Part shown: piece by piece, positions 16,982 to 26,115 of the stretch | How the letters are laid out: each line of letters starts with the position of its first letter | Position numbering within the stretch: position 1 is the first letter of the stretch | NCBI GenBank assembly: GCA_038123735.1 | Contig: JAYPAP010000007.1 | Span: forward strand, 1 to 54,982 | Direction: 5' to 3' | Length of the DNA: 54,982 nucleotides | From: REDI01 sp038123735 | Lineage (GTDB): Bacteria > Myxococcota_A > UBA796 > GCA-2862545 | The notes under the pieces: model-generated | Told to the model about the DNA's origin: nothing | The model's database searches: none | Seen by the model: only the letters and a program-made list of their open reading frames with translations | Made by a program: the position numbers and the translations under genes

Positions 16982-17566
16982 TCAGACCTGCGCCCCGGAT
17001 GGACGCAAGCGTTGGTTAAATGTGTTCATCGCAGACTGAGCACCATCCCGAACGGTGGCCTCCACGCAGTCTGCGGTTCTATCGACAAATGCATCGAGCG
17101 CGGCGCGCTCGTCTGCTCGCCAGGTACCAAGCACATAATCGGCGGGATTCCATCCCTCTGGGGGGCGGCTGACTCCCACGCGGACCCGGACGTAGTCCTG
17201 TCCGATCCGCTTGCTGAGGTCGCGAAGTCCGTTGTGGCCACCGTGACCACCGCCGACTTTGACGCGAACCTCGCCAAACGGAATGTCCATGTCATCGTGC
17301 ACGACCACGATTTGGTCATTATTGGCCTTATAGTAACCCTTAAGGGATGCCACAGGCTGACCGGATAGGTTCATGAAGGACTGGGGCTTGGCCAAGACTG
17401 CGGTGTCTCCACCGACGGACGCCTTCCCCACGAGGGCCCCAAACTGCTTCGTGCTCACCGCGTCACCGCTGCGCGCAGCGAGCCGATCCACGACGAGGAA
17501 ACCCACATTATGGCGGGTTTCCTCATAGCGTTTTCCGGGGTTACCAAGTCCGATCACGAGATGCAC
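16982..17566 (-). CDS. pth: Peptidyl-tRNA hydrolase
   Basis: Releases tRNA from peptidyl-tRNA dropped by stalled ribosomes. 194 aa, the family length. It begins with the signature HLVIGLGNPGKRYEETRHNVGF, whose His is catalytic, and continues with KPQSFMNLSGQ and VVHDDMDIPFGEVRVKVGGG and then GHNGLRD. The start GTG at 17566 lies behind GAGG. It is 15 bases after rplY, the usual rplY-pth pairing. Confidence 0.97.
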   Translation of the reverse strand: MHLVIGLGNPGKRYEETRHNVGFLVVDRLAARSGDAVSTKQFGALVGKASVGGDTAVLAKPQSFMNLSGQPVASLKGYYKANNDQIVVVHDDMDIPFGEVRVKVGGGHGGHNGLRDLSKRIGQDYVRVRVGVSRPPEGWNPADYVLGTWRADERAALDAFVDRTADCVEATVRDGAQSAMNTFNQRLRPSGAQV

Positions 17567-17581
17567 CTACGACCTCAGGCC

Positions 17582-18151
17582 TTACGATTTCTTGCCGCTG
17601 ACGCGCTTACCGTAGAGGCTCATCACGTTGAAGTCGTGCTTGATGACGAGCTCGACGCCATCTGGCATGGTCAGTTCGGTCGCCTTGACCATGTCACCGA
17701 TCTCCATCGGAGTGATGTCATGCTCGATGACGGCCGGGATCTTGTCCCATGCGCAGGTCACGGTGATGGTACGGCGGATCAGACGAAGCCGACCACCAAG
17801 AGCCATACCGGCTGCCCGGCCGGTTCCTGCAAGCGGAACATCTACATTGACGACCTGTCCTGGCTCGAGCCGGTAAAAGTCGACATGAAGGATGTCGCGC
17901 TTGACCGGGTGACGCTGAGTGGTCTTCACAAGAGAAGGGACCTGCTCACCGCCCATGTCAAGGTGGACGATCGTGTTGCGGTTTTGGGTTTTGCGGAAGA
18001 TCTCGCCCAATTCAGTTGGGTCGATCGAGATGGAGGTCGAGTCTCCGCCGCCGGCGTAAACCACTGCGGGGATCTTGCCTGAAGCACGAAGCTTTCGGGC
18101 ATTCGACTTGCCGGGTTGTTCTTCACGCAGTGTAGCGCTGAGCGTATGCAT
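17582..18151 (-). CDS. rplY: 50S ribosomal protein L25, general stress (CTC) form
   Basis: Binds 5S rRNA. 189 aa, so it is the long CTC form with the L25 domain (residues about 1-95: LSATLREEQPGKSNARKLRA, IPAVVYAGG) and the C-terminal TL5-like beta domain (VDFYRLEPGQVVNVDVPLAG). I chose the ATG at 18151 behind GAGAGGGAACGC; an upstream in-frame ATG would add 22 atypical residues. It is followed at once by pth. Upstream lies a 209-base gap with a terminator-like hairpin after prs, so rplY may have its own promoter. Confidence 0.95.
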   Translation of the reverse strand: MHTLSATLREEQPGKSNARKLRASGKIPAVVYAGGGDSTSISIDPTELGEIFRKTQNRNTIVHLDMGGEQVPSLVKTTQRHPVKRDILHVDFYRLEPGQVVNVDVPLAGTGRAAGMALGGRLRLIRRTITVTCAWDKIPAVIEHDITPMEIGDMVKATELTMPDGVELVIKHDFNVMSLYGKRVSGKKS

Positions 18152-18272
18152 GCGTTCCCTCTCGGTCCTGCCCCAGACGGTGAGCACACGAGACGCAGGG
18201 TGAAGGTAGCAAGCCACCTTTACGACATGCAGTCCCGTGGTCTAGCGGGCCGTCAGCGGCCGGGACGTGTGT

Positions 18273-18302
18273 GATGAAAGGAACATTCCCGAAAGAATGT
18301 CC
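18273..18302 (-). terminator. Probable intrinsic terminator after prs
   Basis: On the minus strand GGACATTC pairs with GAATGTTCC (one bulged T) around the loop TTTCGG, followed by TTTCATC. It lies about 60 bases after the prs stop. The stem is good, the U-tract short. It would partly separate prs from rplY-pth-hppA. Confidence 0.4.
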
Positions 18303-18360
18303 CGAAGCGGCGGCCGACTAACGACTGCCCCCCTAATCCGCAACCCTCGTTCTACGGGTC

Positions 18361-19320
18361 TCAGTGTACCGGGATGAACAGGCGCGAGATCGAGTCATTG
18401 AAATGGATGGACCGGATCGCTTCAGCGAACAACGGCGCCACACTTAGCACTTGAATTCTATCCTTTGTAGCGCCATCTTCGCGCATCGGGATCGTATCGG
18501 TCACAATCACACGCTCAAAGACCGAGGCCGCGATGCGATCATGAGCCGGACCTGACAAGACCGCATGCGTGGCGACCGCCAAGATTCGCTCCGCACCATG
18601 ATCGGCTAGCGCTTGAGCACCCTTCGTCATCGTGCCCGCGGTATCCATCATATCGTCGACGAGAATGGCTGTTTTTCCTTTCACATCACCAACGATATTC
18701 ATGACCTCCATCTCATTCGCTCTCGGTCGGCGCTTATCGATGATGGCCAGCGAAGTCCCTAATAAGCGCGCATAGCCACGTGCACGCTCCACGCCTCCGG
18801 CATCCGGCGAGACGACGACTGTCGAATCACGATCCGTCACCACCTCATCGCGGAGGTACTGGAAGAAGGTGCCCCGAGCATAAAGGTTATCCACGGGAAC
18901 ATTGAAGAACCCCTGAATCTGACCCGCGTGCAGGTCCATGGTCAACACCCGCTCAACCCCCGCCGCCTGCAACAGGTCAGCCACGAGCTTCGCGCTGATC
19001 GGCGCACGTGGAGCCACCTTGCGGTCTTGGCGCGCATACCCAAAGTACGGAATCACCGCTGTGATACGCCCGGCAGAGCTGCGCTTGCATGCCTCGGCCA
19101 TGATGAGCAATTCCATCAGGTTGTCGTTCGCCGGGGCGCAGGTGGGCTGGATGAGGAACGCATCGCGGCCCCGCACGTTGGCCTTGAGCTCGACCCGGGT
19201 CTCGCCGTCACTGAAACGACTGCACTGGGCCGGGGCCAAAGGCTGACCGATACAACGCCCAATTGCTTCCGCCAAACCACGATTTGCGTTCCCTGAGAAT
19301 AGAACCATTTCGCCGTACAT
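18361..19320 (-). CDS. prs: Ribose-phosphate pyrophosphokinase (PRPP synthase)
   Basis: Makes PRPP from ribose 5-phosphate and ATP for nucleotide, His and Trp synthesis. 319 aa from the ATG at 19320, chosen because GGAG precedes it and the length fits the family (about 315); the next ATG four codons on is the alternative. Motifs: LFSGNANRGLAEAI at the start, FSDGETRVEL, the PRPP/ATP segment YFGYARQDRK, and the PRPP-binding loop ILVDDMMDTAGTM. It heads the long minus-strand array and is divergent from the exported DUF4476-like gene. Confidence 0.97.
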   Translation of the reverse strand: MYGEMVLFSGNANRGLAEAIGRCIGQPLAPAQCSRFSDGETRVELKANVRGRDAFLIQPTCAPANDNLMELLIMAEACKRSSAGRITAVIPYFGYARQDRKVAPRAPISAKLVADLLQAAGVERVLTMDLHAGQIQGFFNVPVDNLYARGTFFQYLRDEVVTDRDSTVVVSPDAGGVERARGYARLLGTSLAIIDKRRPRANEMEVMNIVGDVKGKTAILVDDMMDTAGTMTKGAQALADHGAERILAVATHAVLSGPAHDRIAASVFERVIVTDTIPMREDGATKDRIQVLSVAPLFAEAIRSIHFNDSISRLFIPVH

Positions 19321-19487
19321 CTGGACTCCGCGCGATGCGTCACCGTACACGAGTACCCGTTGTTGGGCAACGCCCGGGAGGCCGGTTGTCTGAATGTGAC
19401 GACGGCCTGCGACATCCCGTGACGAATGACTGTGAATGGATCCCCCGTGCCGCGCCGTCCACCCGGCATCCACAAGCGGAGGACAAC

Positions 19488-20036
19488 ATGAAGCGCATCG
19501 CAATCGGAATCTTGGCTATCATCGGAATGACTGCTCCTGCAATCTCCGAGCACTCACCCAGCCAACAATTGGACCGCGCACAATACCAGGTGCGCCAAAT
19601 GGACCGTGAGATTGACCAAATCAGAAATCCTCACATCCGCGCACAGCTTGAAGACAGAGTGAGGAGACTCGACCGGCTACTCAATCGAATCGAGGCCTCG
19701 GGTGCTCTTGAAGAGCGGCACCGTGACCATCGCGGACATGGTCGTCATCACAACGCCCGGCATGCCCTCGACTTCAATGACATGAAACAGGTGATTGAGC
19801 GCCAATACTGGGATTCCGAGAAGCTGGAGGCCGTCCAGCGCATGGCTCCGGAGGCCAGGTTGACGACTATGGAAGCGCGAGCCTTAGCGGCTTCGATGAC
19901 ATTCGACAGCGAGCGAGCGGAGGCACTTATCGCCTTGTACCCGTCAGTCGTCGATAAACACAGGTTCCGAGCAGCCTTCGACATCCTGACCTTCGACAGC
20001 AGCAAGCGACGCGTCGCACGCCAAATTGGCGCGTGA
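19488..20036 (+). CDS. Exported protein with DUF4476-like domain
   Basis: 182 aa. A signal peptide covers residues 1-20 (KRIAIGILAIIGMTAPAIS), followed by a charged helical region (about 25-85, His/Arg-rich near GHGRHHNARH). The C-terminal domain of about 90 residues has the paired MTFDSERAEALIALYP and LTFDSSKRRVA motifs typical of DUF4476. The function of that domain is not known. The ATG follows GGAGG. It is convergent with the VWA gene, with three bases between stops. Confidence 0.75.
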   Translation: MKRIAIGILAIIGMTAPAISEHSPSQQLDRAQYQVRQMDREIDQIRNPHIRAQLEDRVRRLDRLLNRIEASGALEERHRDHRGHGRHHNARHALDFNDMKQVIERQYWDSEKLEAVQRMAPEARLTTMEARALAASMTFDSERAEALIALYPSVVDKHRFRAAFDILTFDSSKRRVARQIGA

Positions 20037-20039
20037 TCG

Positions 20040-21197
20040 TCACACCGTCCGGGCGCGCCTGAGCGCTCGGACACCCTGCTCCAGACCCTCCACTGTGAGC
20101 TCGAACATTGGAAACAGCTGACCGATCGCACTGACCGTCGGGTGATTCCACCATCGGACGGGATCGGGATTGAGCCAGATCGATCCCGGACACGCCGTCC
20201 GAAACCTCCGCAACCAATCGAGACCGCTCGGGACGTCACTCCCCGACCAGCCCCACGCCGCGAATAGCTCCGGTGGGGCCATGCTGGCATCGCCGACGAA
20301 GATGAGTCGGTGCTTCAGGGTCAACTGGGCCAGCACGTCCTGAGTCGGAACCCGAATGTACTCCTGGTAGTCCTTGAATAGATGACCATACGGACAATTA
20401 TGGAAGTACCATACGTCGAGTGACTTGAAGGTCTTCATCGCCTTCATCGCTGAAAAGAGCCGATTGACCCGTTCGGCATGAGGCGCCATGCTACCGCCAG
20501 CATCCATCAGAAGCACCACCCGAAGCTGATTCTGCTTGGCCCGCGTCTCCACAAGTTCGATATCCCCGGCCTGTCGTGCGGTGGCGGCCACCGTCTCATC
20601 GATGTCGAGCTCGAGGGGGCCCTCTTTGGTGAGGCTTCGGAGGGCGCGCAATGCAGCTTGGATCTGACGAATATCGAGTGAGACATCACTGCGGTAGTTC
20701 TGCCATCGCCGCTCGCCAGCGACTCGCATGGCACGACCGCCGCCTCCTGGCCCACCGACTCTGATTCCGGTCGGAGCGCGTCCTCCGTGGCCAAAAGCCG
20801 ACGTTCCCCCAGTTCCAATCCACGTATTACCGCCGTCATGTCGTTCTTTTTGATTCCGGAGCCGCTCGAGAAAGTCCTGAATCAACTCTTCGATGGAACT
20901 GTATTCCTTGGGTGCAGGGCCACCTTCTGCGAAAGCCTCAGCGCCAGACAACCACTGCATCAATTGCTCGCGCATCTCTTCCGGGAGAACCAGGCCCTCA
21001 AATGCCTGGCCGAAGGCCAGATCGAAGGCATCATAGTCCCGCTCCGAACGACACAGAATCGACCGGCCCACCCGATAGATGCCCTCGGAGTCGTGAATGA
21101 GGCCCTTCCGAAGAGCACTGAGGAAGGTGAGCCACTCCCCAGCGCCAACCGGCAACCCCTGGTCTCTCAATTGAAAGAGAAAATCCAGGAAAATCAT
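20040..21197 (-). CDS. VWA-domain protein, CoxE/MoxR-partner type
   Basis: 385 aa, no signal peptide or membrane segment. The N-terminal part (FLFQLRDQGLPVGAGEWLTF) is typical of VWA proteins paired with MoxR AAA+ ATPases. The C-terminal half holds a von Willebrand A domain with a MIDAS-like LLMDAGGSM (usual DxSxS altered to DAGGS) near residue 230 and a later LIFVGDASMAPPEL. A Gly-rich stretch lies near residues 140-160. Its ATGA start overlaps the MoxR stop, so the two are coupled. Such pairs act as chaperones inserting metals or maturing large complexes; the client here is unknown. Confidence 0.85.
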   Translation of the reverse strand: MIFLDFLFQLRDQGLPVGAGEWLTFLSALRKGLIHDSEGIYRVGRSILCRSERDYDAFDLAFGQAFEGLVLPEEMREQLMQWLSGAEAFAEGGPAPKEYSSIEELIQDFLERLRNQKERHDGGNTWIGTGGTSAFGHGGRAPTGIRVGGPGGGGRAMRVAGERRWQNYRSDVSLDIRQIQAALRALRSLTKEGPLELDIDETVAATARQAGDIELVETRAKQNQLRVVLLMDAGGSMAPHAERVNRLFSAMKAMKTFKSLDVWYFHNCPYGHLFKDYQEYIRVPTQDVLAQLTLKHRLIFVGDASMAPPELFAAWGWSGSDVPSGLDWLRRFRTACPGSIWLNPDPVRWWNHPTVSAIGQLFPMFELTVEGLEQGVRALRRARTV

Positions 21198-22027
21198 ACG
21201 AATTTATGCGGATTGACCCGCCGGCTCAAGGCCGCGTCAAGGTCGCCCCGTTGCTTGAGCAAGACCCCCATAAATGGGTCGCCTTCGCGGATTTGTTGCG
21301 GATCCAGACCGGCTGCGATGAGGACCGATAACCAATCGACGAGTTCGCTCGTGCTCGGCGGTTTGCGGAGTCCCGTAGTCTTGCGAATGGCATAGAACCT
21401 ATCCAGCGCCGCATCGAGAATGTCGTTGCCAAGACGCGGATGGTGTACCTGCACGATCTCTGTCATGCGCTTTCGGTCCGGAAAGCCCACATAGTGAAAG
21501 ACACATCGGCGAAGAAAAGGGTCTGGAAGCTCCTTTTCGGCATTCGATGTGATGATAACGACCGGGCGATGCTTCGCTGCGACCGTTTCATCGAGCTCGG
21601 GAATATGGAATGCCATTTCATCGAGTTCACGGAGAAGGTCGTTCGGGAACTCCAGGTCGGCTTTATCCACCTCATCGATCAGGACGACGGTGGGTTCGTC
21701 AGCCGCGAAGGCCTGTCCGAGGATGCCGAGGCGAATATAATTCCGAATATCGCTGATATCATTGTCGCCAAAGCGTGAATCGTTGAGGCGCTGCACAACA
21801 TCGTAGTGATACAAGCCATCCACGGCCTTGGTCGTCGACTTCACGTGCCACGCGAGCAGCGGTCGCCCGAGCGACTCAGCGACGGCATGAGCCAACAGGG
21901 TTTTTCCAGTCCCAGGCTCCCCTTTTACCAGAAGTGGCCGCTGCAGGACTACGGCTGCGTTGACCGAAGCGAGGAGTTCTTCATCCGCGATGTAGCTGGC
22001 GGTACCGCTAAAATGCTTCATACTCAT
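21194..22027 (-). CDS. MoxR-family AAA+ ATPase
   Basis: 277 aa AAA+ chaperone. Walker A is LLVKGEPGTGKTLLA near residue 36, Walker B VVLIDEVDKAD near residue 117, and sensor 1 VVIITSNAEKELPDPFLRRC; the C-terminal lid domain ends NPHKFV. Length and motifs fit MoxR proteins that work with a VWA partner. The start ATG is behind GGAGGG, with a second ATG two codons on. It overlaps the VWA gene by four bases. Confidence 0.92.
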   Translation of the reverse strand: MSMKHFSGTASYIADEELLASVNAAVVLQRPLLVKGEPGTGKTLLAHAVAESLGRPLLAWHVKSTTKAVDGLYHYDVVQRLNDSRFGDNDISDIRNYIRLGILGQAFAADEPTVVLIDEVDKADLEFPNDLLRELDEMAFHIPELDETVAAKHRPVVIITSNAEKELPDPFLRRCVFHYVGFPDRKRMTEIVQVHHPRLGNDILDAALDRFYAIRKTTGLRKPPSTSELVDWLSVLIAAGLDPQQIREGDPFMGVLLKQRGDLDAALSRRVNPHKFV

Positions 22028-22057
22028 GGTGCCCTCCTTCTATGGTCAACAACCCGG

Positions 22058-23374
22058 TCAATCAGCCGGAACCACCATCTGCCGCACGGCTCTGATCGCC
22101 CCCGTCTCGCCGGAATATTGCTCCGCCCGAGAGAGCATGGCATGAACATCCGCTTCCGTGAGCTCACGGTCGAGGACCGATACATCGTAGGCAATCCCGT
22201 TCGGGAAGTCCCGGTGGGCTGACTCCAGGTTGCTCGCCCCCGCATCATAGATCGCATCATCTACGGCTTTTTTCGTACCACGTGCAGTAGAGTGAACGAC
22301 CGCCAGCACCACATTACCCGCCGCCGCGCCACGCACAGAAAGCGCCGCCTTGGGCGCATACACGCAATCCCTCAGCGTTCCAACTGTGGAGAAATCCCCT
22401 GTGGTCTGAGCGACACGCCGCGCGATGCGAGGCTGTGCTTCTTGCGTGGCAGCTCCAATATGCGGCGTGCAGACCACCCGCGGCTCATCCGCATACGGGT
22501 TGGCCCAGCTCGGTGCTCCCGGCGACGGCTCCTCCGGATAGACGTCCACCGCAGCGCGACGGATGGCTCCCGCCTCGATCGCTTGGAGAAGCGCAGCCGG
22601 CGAATGCACATTTCCCCTCGCCAGATTGAGAAAGAGCCGCGGACTCTGCTCACCACGATCCGCGCCGAGCTCGCCGAGAACGCTGTCCAATAAACCCTCG
22701 TTATCGTTACCCCAGGTGTCACGTGCCGAGACGTGAACCGTCACCATGTCCGACTTACGGAATAGCTCCTGCAGCGAAGCACAAGGTTGGTAGCCCATTT
22801 CTCGCCCCACCTCGACTGCGACTGGTCGGCTATCGAAAAAGATGGGGTCCATGCCCAGCCCGACTGCAGCTTTGGCGACGTTTCGGCCAATATTACCGAA
22901 ACCAACGATCCCAAGTCGCTTACCGGCCACTTCGAACCGACCGGCATTGGTCTTCTCCCACCGATTGGCATGAGTGGCCACATCCGTCTCATACAAGCGA
23001 CGGGCTAGCGCGATCAGATGCGCAATCGCGAGTTCAACCACGCTACGTCCATTCGATACCGGGTCATTCGCAACCAACACGCCATGATCCGCGCATGCTT
23101 GCTTGTCTACCGAGTCGTCCCCAATGCAGCATAGTTGCACGAGATGCAAGTCCGGGCAGGCCTCAACCACCGCACGCGAGACCGGCACGCGTGAGCGCTT
23201 GAACAGCACCTGGGCACGCGTTCGCTGCAACTCACGAATCAAGGCACCATCATCGGGCACCGAATCGAGTCGCTCGACGTGCAGGCCGTAGTTGAGAAGA
23301 TGATTATCCAATGTGGCATGCGGACGCTCCACGACCAGTCCGCGCTGAAATGCTCCGAACAGCAGCCTCGCCAT
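22058..23374 (-). CDS. D-3-phosphoglycerate dehydrogenase-like D-2-hydroxyacid dehydrogenase
   Basis: 438 aa. The NAD-binding Rossmann motif is LGIVGFGNIGRNVAK near residue 160. The catalytic Arg lies in LNLARGNV, the Glu in DVYPEEP and the His in CTPHIGAAT, all in family positions. The C-terminal part (from about residue 345) carries an ACT-like regulatory fold (GNVVLAVVHSTARGTKKAVDDAIYD, with IAYDVSVLDRELTE), as in serine-feedback-regulated SerA. SerA is the best guess; other hydroxyacid substrates are possible. The ATG follows GGAGG. It lies 31 bases downstream of the kinase gene. Confidence 0.88.
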   Translation of the reverse strand: MARLLFGAFQRGLVVERPHATLDNHLLNYGLHVERLDSVPDDGALIRELQRTRAQVLFKRSRVPVSRAVVEACPDLHLVQLCCIGDDSVDKQACADHGVLVANDPVSNGRSVVELAIAHLIALARRLYETDVATHANRWEKTNAGRFEVAGKRLGIVGFGNIGRNVAKAAVGLGMDPIFFDSRPVAVEVGREMGYQPCASLQELFRKSDMVTVHVSARDTWGNDNEGLLDSVLGELGADRGEQSPRLFLNLARGNVHSPAALLQAIEAGAIRRAAVDVYPEEPSPGAPSWANPYADEPRVVCTPHIGAATQEAQPRIARRVAQTTGDFSTVGTLRDCVYAPKAALSVRGAAAGNVVLAVVHSTARGTKKAVDDAIYDAGASNLESAHRDFPNGIAYDVSVLDRELTEADVHAMLSRAEQYSGETGAIRAVRQMVVPAD

Positions 23375-23405
23375 TCTTCCTCCAAACTCTGCGCTCCCCT
23401 AGGTG

Positions 23406-25208
23406 CTAGAGGTCAGCGCGCAAGGAGTATCTCTTCGGTGAGTTGGCCGAGCCATATGAACCCGTCGACAACTGGAAGTAGTAATGCAGCGACTCGGCGG
23501 CCCCATCTGGAATTTCCACAAGCGCCCGATAATACCCCAATCGGAACGGCGTTTTCTTCTGCGTGAAGGCTCCCGAGTCGCCGAATCGGTAGTGGAGCAA
23601 GATCGAGGCGTCTGAGACACCATCACATAGCTTAAACCGAATGCCCACGGAGGCTTTGGCAGGCCGATTATCGCTGACATTAAGGCCTTCGATACAGGGC
23701 TTCGAGGACTTCACGACCGGAGGGTTCGTCACCACGGCAGGGCGCTCCGTCGTGGTTTCGAGGGCCGTAATCGATGCCGCTCGGCGTTCCGCATTTCCGA
23801 CGATAGGCTTGGATTCACCGTTGCTTTCGATTGGACGCTTCGATGCATCAGGCTTCCGCGCTGCCTGTCCCTTTGAAGACTGTTCAGCAGATCGCGTAGT
23901 CGGACTCGCCTCAGCAGTCGGGGTTTCGTTCTCAACGGCAGCGGGTTCGTCGGTCTCTGGGGTTACGGGAGCAGCCTCAATGGGCTCAGTCTGCTCTTTT
24001 ACTTCCGCAACCGCAGGGGCGGGTTCCCCGCTATCGCTGGGTGAAGGCCCACTCCTGACCGCCCATGCCAAAACCGCGATCGCGAACATGATCGCGCCGG
24101 AAGCCAGAATGATCGCCGGGACCAGCAATCCTCGAGGCACTCGTGCCCCTACGTCTGTGGGTTCCTCTCCCCCTCCCCAACCTACGGACGTGCCCGGGGC
24201 GTCGTCTCCAAAGGTATTGGAGCGATGACTCGGCGTATCGCTGAAGCCCGCTTCTTCAAAGGGCATCAACGTGGGGGATCCTCCTGCCAATGCGGCATCT
24301 CCCCACGGCCGAGCTCGCGCTAATAGGTCATGCGATGGCGGCGTGTAGGACGCAAGTCCGGGCCGGACCAACGCAGGTGTGTCGGCGGGCATCTCCGGCA
24401 ATTCTTCGGCAGCAATCAGTAGCGCCTTTTGAAACTCTGCAATTGACGCATATCGCCGACGACGGTCGTACTCGGTAGCGCGCTTCATCACCGGCCGAAG
24501 GCACGTTGGAATATCCTCGAGAACGCGAGGATCACGGTCCGCGGCGAAGAGGTCGAGGGGAATACGGTTGGTCAGCAATGTGTACAACGTAGCGGCAAGA
24601 GCGTAGATATCTCCTCGCTTATCAACCGACTTTGCGTCCGCCCGTTGTTCCGGCGACATGAATCCCCAGGTGCCCATCACAGCACCCGTTTTCGTTCGAC
24701 TCATATCGCCATCGTCGACCCGTGCGATCCCAAAGTCGGTAAGCTTGGCAACACCCTCCCGGTCAAAAAGTATGTTGTGAGGCTTGATATCGCGGTGGAT
24801 GACCCCCTTCTCATGGGCCACTGCCACCCCGTCGCACACCTCATTCACAATTCGGACGGCCAAGCGACCGGGCATCGCCCCGTGCATCTCCAGCCACTGA
24901 ATCGGCGAACCACCGTCCACCAATTCCATGACCAGGAAGCTCGTCTGAGAATCCCCATCTACATCGTAGACCCGGACGATATTCCGATGCTCCAGCAAGG
25001 CCATCGCCTGCGCCTCGGTATCAAACCGGGACCGGACCGAGGACGACTTCAAGTACGACGGACTAAGCAGTTTCACCGCACGCCATACCTGAAGGCGCGT
25101 ATCGTACGCGCGGTAGACCGTGGCCATGCCGCCCTGCCCGAGCTCCTTGAGCAAGACGTAGCGCTTTTTGCCGATGGTGGCCGGCTGTCGTTCGCTCACT
25201 TCAAGCAT
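23406..25208 (-). CDS. Ser/Thr protein kinase (Hanks type) with one membrane helix and an extracytoplasmic domain
   Basis: 600 aa. The kinase domain covers residues about 17-275: glycine loop LGQGGMATVYRA, catalytic Lys46 in RAVKLL, HRDIKPHN with Asp140, DFGIARV with Asp158, and SPEQRADAKSVDKRGDIYAL. A Pro/Ser-rich juxtamembrane stretch leads to one membrane helix near residues 345-367 (LLVPAIILASGAIMFAIAVL). A Glu/Pro/Ala linker of about 150 residues then reaches a compact C-terminal domain (about 510-600, IRFKLCDGVSDASILLHYRF) that looks like an Ig-like sensor outside the membrane. The start has no strong ribosome-binding site. Possible partners are the FHA protein and the PP2C-like protein. 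Confidence 0.93.
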   Translation of the reverse strand: MLEVSERQPATIGKKRYVLLKELGQGGMATVYRAYDTRLQVWRAVKLLSPSYLKSSSVRSRFDTEAQAMALLEHRNIVRVYDVDGDSQTSFLVMELVDGGSPIQWLEMHGAMPGRLAVRIVNEVCDGVAVAHEKGVIHRDIKPHNILFDREGVAKLTDFGIARVDDGDMSRTKTGAVMGTWGFMSPEQRADAKSVDKRGDIYALAATLYTLLTNRIPLDLFAADRDPRVLEDIPTCLRPVMKRATEYDRRRRYASIAEFQKALLIAAEELPEMPADTPALVRPGLASYTPPSHDLLARARPWGDAALAGGSPTLMPFEEAGFSDTPSHRSNTFGDDAPGTSVGWGGGEEPTDVGARVPRGLLVPAIILASGAIMFAIAVLAWAVRSGPSPSDSGEPAPAVAEVKEQTEPIEAAPVTPETDEPAAVENETPTAEASPTTRSAEQSSKGQAARKPDASKRPIESNGESKPIVGNAERRAASITALETTTERPAVVTNPPVVKSSKPCIEGLNVSDNRPAKASVGIRFKLCDGVSDASILLHYRFGDSGAFTQKKTPFRLGYYRALVEIPDGAAESLHYYFQLSTGSYGSANSPKRYSLRADL

Positions 25209-25251
25209 GCGACGCTCGCTGGATAGCGCATGGAACTACAACGTCCAAAAC

Positions 25252-26040
25252 CTAGCCTCTCCTGGCCTTTTTGCTCGCTCCCCGCGGCTGCGGGTATGGC
25301 ATCTGGTAGCGCGGCTGCACCCCGTCAGGCAATTTCGGTGGACCTCCCCGCCTTCCCTTGACCATCATCTCTTTCACCATGTCTTCAGGGAAGAAATGGT
25401 ACCACGCCTCCGGCAGGTCGGCGGTTTTGATGCGCTCCTTATTCGCCACTTTGGCGCGGAGATCTTTGAGCAGTTGGCTATCGGGGATGGCGTTGAGACC
25501 GTCGCTCAACACCTTCAACGCGGCTTCGCGATCTCCAGCGCGGACTGCTAGTACCGACCACACCACGTAGATCATGGCCTCCTTCGCCGATACTTTGATA
25601 GCGCGCTGGAATTGATCCCAGGCATCGTCCTGCGACTTTTCGCGATAGGCAATGCAACCGAGTGCCAGCCTGGCTTGCCAGTTGTAGGCGGTTCCGTGCT
25701 CGAGCAACGGCCGCGCCTTATCGAACTTCATTTGGGCGTACTGCAGCATTCCTCGTTGTGCGGATATCTGCTTGTCCAGCAACAAGACCCATCGCCCATA
25801 GGATGATGCAATCCCGGTGAGGAGCCGCTCGGCGCCGTCCAGGTCACGTGCTTGTAGCAACGCGGGGAGCGCTCCCATCTGCCCCTGCACCACCCGGGTG
25901 AAATATCGGAACAGCCCAAAGAAGGTGAGACCCGCGACCAAAAGCCCGGGAGCAACGCCGGTATACCACAAGCCGAAAAACCAGGAAACACCGGCACCAA
26001 CGGCCGTTCCCAATACCAAAGAAATGATGATGGTGAGCAA
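25252..26040 (-). CDS. TPR-like membrane protein
   Basis: 262 aa from a TTG at 26040 behind AGGAAGGGGGG; an ATG at 26103 would crowd the divergent gene. Two membrane helices sit at the N-terminus (TIIISLVLGTAVGAGVSWFF and GVAPGLLVAGLTFFGLF). A helical region with TPR-type A/G/Y spacing covers about residues 60-200, for example WQARLALGCIAYREKSQDDA. The C-terminus is basic and Pro-rich (YPQPRGASKKARRG). I infer a cytoplasmic adaptor anchored at the inner membrane. It lies just upstream of the Ser/Thr kinase gene. Confidence 0.65.
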   Translation of the reverse strand: MLTIIISLVLGTAVGAGVSWFFGLWYTGVAPGLLVAGLTFFGLFRYFTRVVQGQMGALPALLQARDLDGAERLLTGIASSYGRWVLLLDKQISAQRGMLQYAQMKFDKARPLLEHGTAYNWQARLALGCIAYREKSQDDAWDQFQRAIKVSAKEAMIYVVWSVLAVRAGDREAALKVLSDGLNAIPDSQLLKDLRAKVANKERIKTADLPEAWYHFFPEDMVKEMMVKGRRGGPPKLPDGVQPRYQMPYPQPRGASKKARRG

Positions 26041-26115
26041 TGCTCCCCCCTTCCTGATCCGCCGAGTAACCTGTCCGCCACAATTGGGGAGTATCGTCTG
26101 CACTACGGAGGCGTC

